Below are positions 7,995 through 11,000 of a DNA stretch of 11,000 nucleotides, piece by piece. Numbering within the stretch: the first letter of the stretch is position 1; each line of letters opens with the position of its first letter. The stretch comes from Cristatella mucedo (lineage: Eukaryota; Bryozoa; Phylactolaemata; Cristatellidae). Below the pieces are notes generated by a model. That model did not search any database. It saw only the letters and a program-made list of their open reading frames with translations, and was not told where the DNA came from. The position numbers were made by a program, and so were the translations under genes. The stretch is from NCBI GenBank assembly GCA_009760855.2, contig WPIO01000139.1, forward strand, positions 864,001 through 875,000, in the 5' to 3' direction.

Positions 7995-8367
7995 CAACTA
8001 ACTCCGGCCTCCAGTTCCTGTTCCCAAGTGAGGGACTGGACGATGAGACTTGGCCTTTCTAATTGGCGATGCTGTAGTTCGAGCGTCAACATGTGCTCAC
8101 AACGTATGTCTTCTTTTATAACTACCTAACGAATGAAAGTTTTATTTGAAAGACTGTCTCCTCAGCTAGCCATCACGTCCGATCACTGTCTACGATTAGG
8201 GATAATCTAAAACAGAGGATTGCTAGAAATTTAACTCGCTCTTTAGTTTTGACTAAACTGGAACACTGCAGTTCTGTCTACGCTCGGGTACCGAAAAGGT
8301 CATTACACGTCTGCCGCTCATAGTGAATATTGCTGCAAGGATTTTCAAGGAAACCCAGAGATACAGC
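7995..8367 (+). mobile_element. L2-like LINE, older copy, left part (split by insertion)
   Basis: This is a degraded reverse-transcriptase C-terminal region. Readable blocks are a CAGTTCCTGTTC..CCCAAG segment (QFLF..PK), LAFLIGDAVV at about 8058-8087, an RSL block, SLVLTKLEHCSS near 8250, and VNIAARIFKETQRYS ending at about 8367. The last corresponds to the LxLAMNIAARLV..QRFDH region. At about 8368 the alignment jumps back to an earlier part of the same protein (CLADI), so a second copy starts here. Continuation of this copy is seen at 9317. Frameshifts and stops are frequent. Confidence 0.65.
8356..8367. repeat. Candidate target-site duplication, left copy
   Basis: CAGAGATACAGC encodes the QRYS part of the older LINE. 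A related word, CAGAGGGATGTGC, lies at 9304-9316 just before the older LINE resumes. The pair could be the short duplication made when the younger copy inserted. The match is imperfect, and the 3' tail of copy 1 has a somewhat similar word at the same place (GGAGATACACATACATT), so the right-hand word could instead be the LINE's own 3' end. Confidence 0.4.
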
Positions 8368-9316
8368 CGTTAATGCTTGCCTTGCCGACATTCAATCCTC
8401 CTGAAAATCAATGACGACAAAAATAAACTGCTGCACATTGGACACCCTAAGTGTGCGGCTGGATTAGAAGGCTTTGCTCTCCCTATAGGTGATGCTGTTG
8501 TGCGACCACGTGCTCGAAATCGAGATGTCTTCTTTCGACAGCTGCCTACATTTTAAACGCTTCATTCAGAAGACTGCTTCTGGCGATCGCGTCCGATCCC
8601 TATCTATGATAAGGAGCTGTCTTCCACGGTGGCTTTAAAAAAGACATAATTGGCTCCTTAGTTCTGTCTCGGCATGATGATTATTATAATTCCCATTTGG
8701 CTGGACTACCAAAAAAAGCAACTACGCCATTGCAGCTGGCTATGAATATTGCTGCAAGGTTAGTTTTAAAGTCTCAGAGGTTTGATCATATATCGCCTTT
8801 GCTAAAAGAGCTGTGATGATTTGCCAGTTGATCAATGGATACAGAGCGAAGTTCTAACGCTGACCCAGAACGCCCACCACATCTTGGCTCCTCCATACTG
8901 GCTGAACTGCAGCACCATTTCAGTCCCCTCGTGCCCTCAGGCCCTATATGGGCAATAAATTAGCTGTTCCATTTTTTCCGCTTAAAGACCTTTGGCGACA
9001 GAAGCTTTAGCTCTGCAGGTCCTTGACTGTGGAACTCGCTTTTACGATTCTTAAGCAACGACAGCTACTCTCCTGCTGCCGACTATAGCACATCCTTTCG
9101 AGCTGCCCTGAGCTACTACTTCCATGCTACACACTACCTCAGCTGCTCTCCTGACTTGACTTTGCTTCCCACTTTATCTCTGTTGTGTGATACGAAGTCC
9201 GTTAGCTACCGAATCCGTACCGAAACTTGCTTAGGCAGTGATTGTGCTATACAAAACCTCTCCTGTGTAACACCCATGTAGTATTTGTGGCTTTGTGCAG
9301 TTGCAGAGGGATGTGC
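8368..9316 (+). mobile_element. L2-like LINE, younger copy inserted in the older one
   Basis: Readable blocks in order are ACLADIQSS, LKINDDKNKLLHIGHPK, LEGFALPIGDAVVRPRARN, a segment aligning with LNF..KT, then FGWTTKKSNYAIAAG-type sequence ending MNIAARLVLKSQRFDHI. After these come PLLKEL, LPVDQ, then SALRPYMGNKLAVPF and a DRSFSSAGP*LWNSL block (about 8996-9039), matching the usual L2 C-terminal DRAFSxAxPxLWNSLP. A 3' non-coding tail follows, shared with the copy at 2635-3835 (CTACCGAAT.CGTACCGAAA..TTGCTTAGGC, then TTGTGGCTTTGTG). It is 5'-truncated within the RT domain. It appears better preserved than the copy it interrupts, as expected if it is younger. Block spellings are read across frame changes and are approximate. 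The 3' end is uncertain by about 20 bases. Confidence 0.8.
9304..9316. repeat. Candidate target-site duplication, right copy
   Basis: See 8356-8367. Read as protein this word gives QRDVH, aligning with QRYSH of the canonical LINE, which supports a duplicated target rather than a LINE tail. The evidence is suggestive only. Confidence 0.35.
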
Positions 9317-9430
9317 ATTGCGTTTTTCTTCTTGCTTAAGGATCTGCGATGGCTCCCAGTTGACACAAAAATTCTGCGTTTCGTGTAGAATAATGCTGAG
9401 ATCGCTATGATGCTGGCCTTGAATTTTTAA
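9317..9430 (+). mobile_element. L2-like LINE, older copy, right part
   Basis: LLKDLRWLPVD at 9332-9364, followed by TKILRFV and a stop at 9386-9388, is the next block after QRYDHI in L2-type reverse transcriptases (LLKxLHWLPVxxRIxFK). It is the segment missing from the older copy at 8367. Similarity fades after about 9430. Confidence 0.7.
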
Positions 9431-10119
9431 ATACGGTAGAAAGCTTGTTACTTATTACTGTTCTTCTGAAAGATGTCAATGGTGATAAGATGATCAAATA
9501 AGTGCTGATGCTAGTCGTAATTGAAGTTCTTGGGTTGAAATTGTGAAGCCCACTTTATCGCCTAAAAAGGCAGAAAAATGAATATACACTAGAGCATGAA
9601 AAAAGGCTGCCGAGTTGGCGCACATATCTATTCCCTTAGATTTGATTGACGATTAGGGAGAAAAAAATCAGTTGTTCCCGCTGTACTGCACAGCGACTTT
9701 GGAGCATGTGACCGCTGTAACTAGCTTCAAGACGGCTATTGCGTAAGCTGTTAAGGTTAAGGACTGCTGCTCCGATGCTGGACCTGCGGGAGCTGCGTAA
9801 CCTCTTTGCAAGCAGTTACCCCTAACGGTATCTGCACTGCGAGTAATGCGACTGCTGCCAACTCTTGCTACCTGCCTGACGACGACCCTCGTTTCGGCGA
9901 CAAAGTGCAGCGCACTGATATGGCTATGAGTCGCATGCACTACTTTACACCAACGAGGATGACTGCTTATCTTTATCATGAGCTATAAGTTCCGCCGAAT
10001 TTTCCAAATTATGTTTTTGTCTACGTTTAAAAGCTCCCTTTTCGTCGCATACGTAGCTTCTTAGGCGATAATTCCGCTGGCTTCATTACTTGGCAAATGC
10101 AATGCGGTGAGCTCGGTAC
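9431..10119. other. Unrecognised interval with one opposed ORF pair
   Basis: A minus-strand frame (9668-9979, 103 codons) and an overlapping plus frame (9806-9988, 60 codons) both lack recognisable domains. At most one could be real. The plus-strand reading contains SNATAANSCYLPDDDPRFGD, ordinary-looking but unassigned. Otherwise nothing is recognised. Confidence 0.3.
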
Positions 10120-10461
10120 ACCTAAATATATAAACCAGAATGCGGTCGCATCGAGGGCGGAGCCGTCCACCAATCCGGACAGCGGAGGGAGGCGGGGCAG
10201 TGCGGCTGCGCTGCTCAACCCTCGCTTCGAGCTCTCCCGTTCCGCCGCCAGCTCAAGAACGTCGCGCGCGCCCCACAGTAAGCTCTGTCTGTTAGCTCGT
10301 TAGTTAATTACTCCGTCGGTTCATCCTTGACGTCACGATATAATTTATTACCGAATAAAAAAACTAGACGAGTAGGATGCCACCATTCGGTGAGTGCTTC
10401 CTGTCCGATCGATCGCCGACGCGGTCGTCTCCTTCCTCCGCGGAAAGCTGAGACTGGAGAC
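10120..10461. promoter_or_regulatory. CpG-rich patch with promoter-like words
   Basis: A TATATAAA word at 10127-10134 is followed by a GC-rich, CpG-rich stretch. That stretch carries GGGCGG (10155-10160), CCAAT (10170-10174), GGCGGGG (10191-10197), and further right a full CRE palindrome TGACGTCA (10328-10335) and AATAAA (about 10354). The arrangement of GC/CCAAT boxes upstream of a TATA box fits transcription toward lower coordinates (minus strand). The same set could belong to an LTR. No transcript or gene downstream is recognised, so this is only a candidate. Confidence 0.2.
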
Positions 10462-10951
10462 TTAGGCGCTGCCGCGCACTGTGTCGCTCGCGCACTGTTT
10501 CAGGAGCAGTCTTTGGTAGGATGACTTCTTTTCAAGCCCGTCCAGGATCGGCTACTTGCCCGAACGCCACGACCCGAGCGGGCCAACGGCCGAGGGCAGC
10601 GCCGAGGTCGACGATGGCCGCCGACTGAGACGTCACGCAACGTGCCTGCGAAATTGACGATCTCTTGGTCCACGAGTTTCTTCAGGGCGTCCACGTCGTT
10701 GCCGAACGAGATGGCAGCGTCAATATTGACGGCCGTCGTCCCGTCGTAGACGACAAGGTCTGGCCGCAGGCGACCGTCGCCGCTCGCTGCTTTCGTCGGT
10801 CCATCACCGTCCACTGCCGCCGAAGGGAGCACATTGCATCAGGACGCATCAAGACCCGGTCGTGCTTGACTCCTATGGCAGGCATTGTTGGGCGAAAGTT
10901 GCTGAGCACGTGCAGAAGTGTCTCTTTTCTGTGGAGTAGATCCGGAACGCC
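10462..10951 (-). pseudogene. C-terminal end of an R2-type non-LTR retrotransposon, frameshifted
   Basis: The minus strand encodes the region after the reverse transcriptase in LINEs that carry a restriction-like endonuclease (R2, R4/Dong, NeSL and relatives). First comes GVPDLLHRKETLLHVLSNF..., matching the zinc-knuckle/HVLxxC block; the His remains but the expected Cys positions are changed. It is followed by MPAIGVKHDRVL, matching the RHDxVL block. After a frame change near 10835 comes RLRPDLVVYDGTTAVNIDAA, where Pro-Asp (10763-10758) is followed twelve residues later by Asp (10721-10719), the PD-X12-14-D signature of this nuclease. In a further frame come AIVDLGAALGRW and SYQRLLLKQCASDTVRGSA, ending at a TAA at 10464-10462, resembling the usual C-terminal tail. 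The reverse transcriptase itself would lie beyond the right edge. Which clade it belongs to is not resolved. Confidence 0.7.
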
Positions 10952-11000
10952 TTCGACTCCGAAGGATTGAAGAACTTTTTAAGTCCTTTGCGATACGCCT

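Noticed and set aside
1-11000. CRISPR arrays, bacterial operons, integrons or a defence system
   Set aside because: There are no regularly spaced direct repeats with unique spacers, no tightly packed coding frames and no prokaryotic gene signatures; all recognised proteins are eukaryotic retroelement fragments.

Overview
The window looks like repeat-rich, gene-poor DNA from a metazoan nuclear genome. Arthropod is my best guess, possibly an arachnid or tick, but the clade rests on general similarity and is not proven. There are no operons, ribosome-binding sites or dense coding. No open frame exceeds about 250 codons, and the only recognisable proteins are broken pieces of several retroelement types. 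Microsatellites of (CA)n and (AAT)n are present. I see no intact protein-coding gene, rRNA, true tRNA or CRISPR array, and nothing that behaves like a multi-gene system.

Layout, left to right. Positions 118-699 hold a pair of near-identical 64-69 bp inverted repeats around a minus-strand Ty3/Gypsy-like gag fragment with two in-frame stops. Positions 700-2630 are mostly unrecognised, with an (AAT)n tract and one unassigned minus-strand open frame at 1362-1846. Positions 2635-3835 are a decayed plus-strand L2/CR1-like LINE, running from the reverse-transcriptase palm (degenerate YADD box) to the 3' non-coding tail. Positions 3870-4180 hold a 23 bp palindrome and a 43 bp tandem repeat. A possible tRNA-derived SINE head lies at 5107-5160.

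Positions 6020-7252 hold three copies of one roughly 80-120 bp repeat family. Two of them form a large inverted (fold-back) repeat at 6829-6947 and 7131-7252 around an AT-rich loop. A long compound (CA)n microsatellite lies at 6588-6754. Positions 7995-9430 carry a nested pair of LINE copies of the same L2-like family: the older copy is split at about 8367 and appears to resume at about 9317, with a younger copy inserted between. Positions 10120-10460 are CpG-rich with promoter-like words. The right edge (about 10951-10462, minus strand) is the C-terminal end of a second kind of LINE: a frameshifted R2-type element with a degenerate zinc knuckle and a restriction-like endonuclease motif PD-X12-D.

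The sequence therefore records at least three retroelement classes (a Ty3-like LTR element, an L2-like LINE and an R2-like LINE) plus an unclassified fold-back repeat. The most useful observations are the nested insertion, the inverted-repeat-bounded gag segment and the fold-back family.
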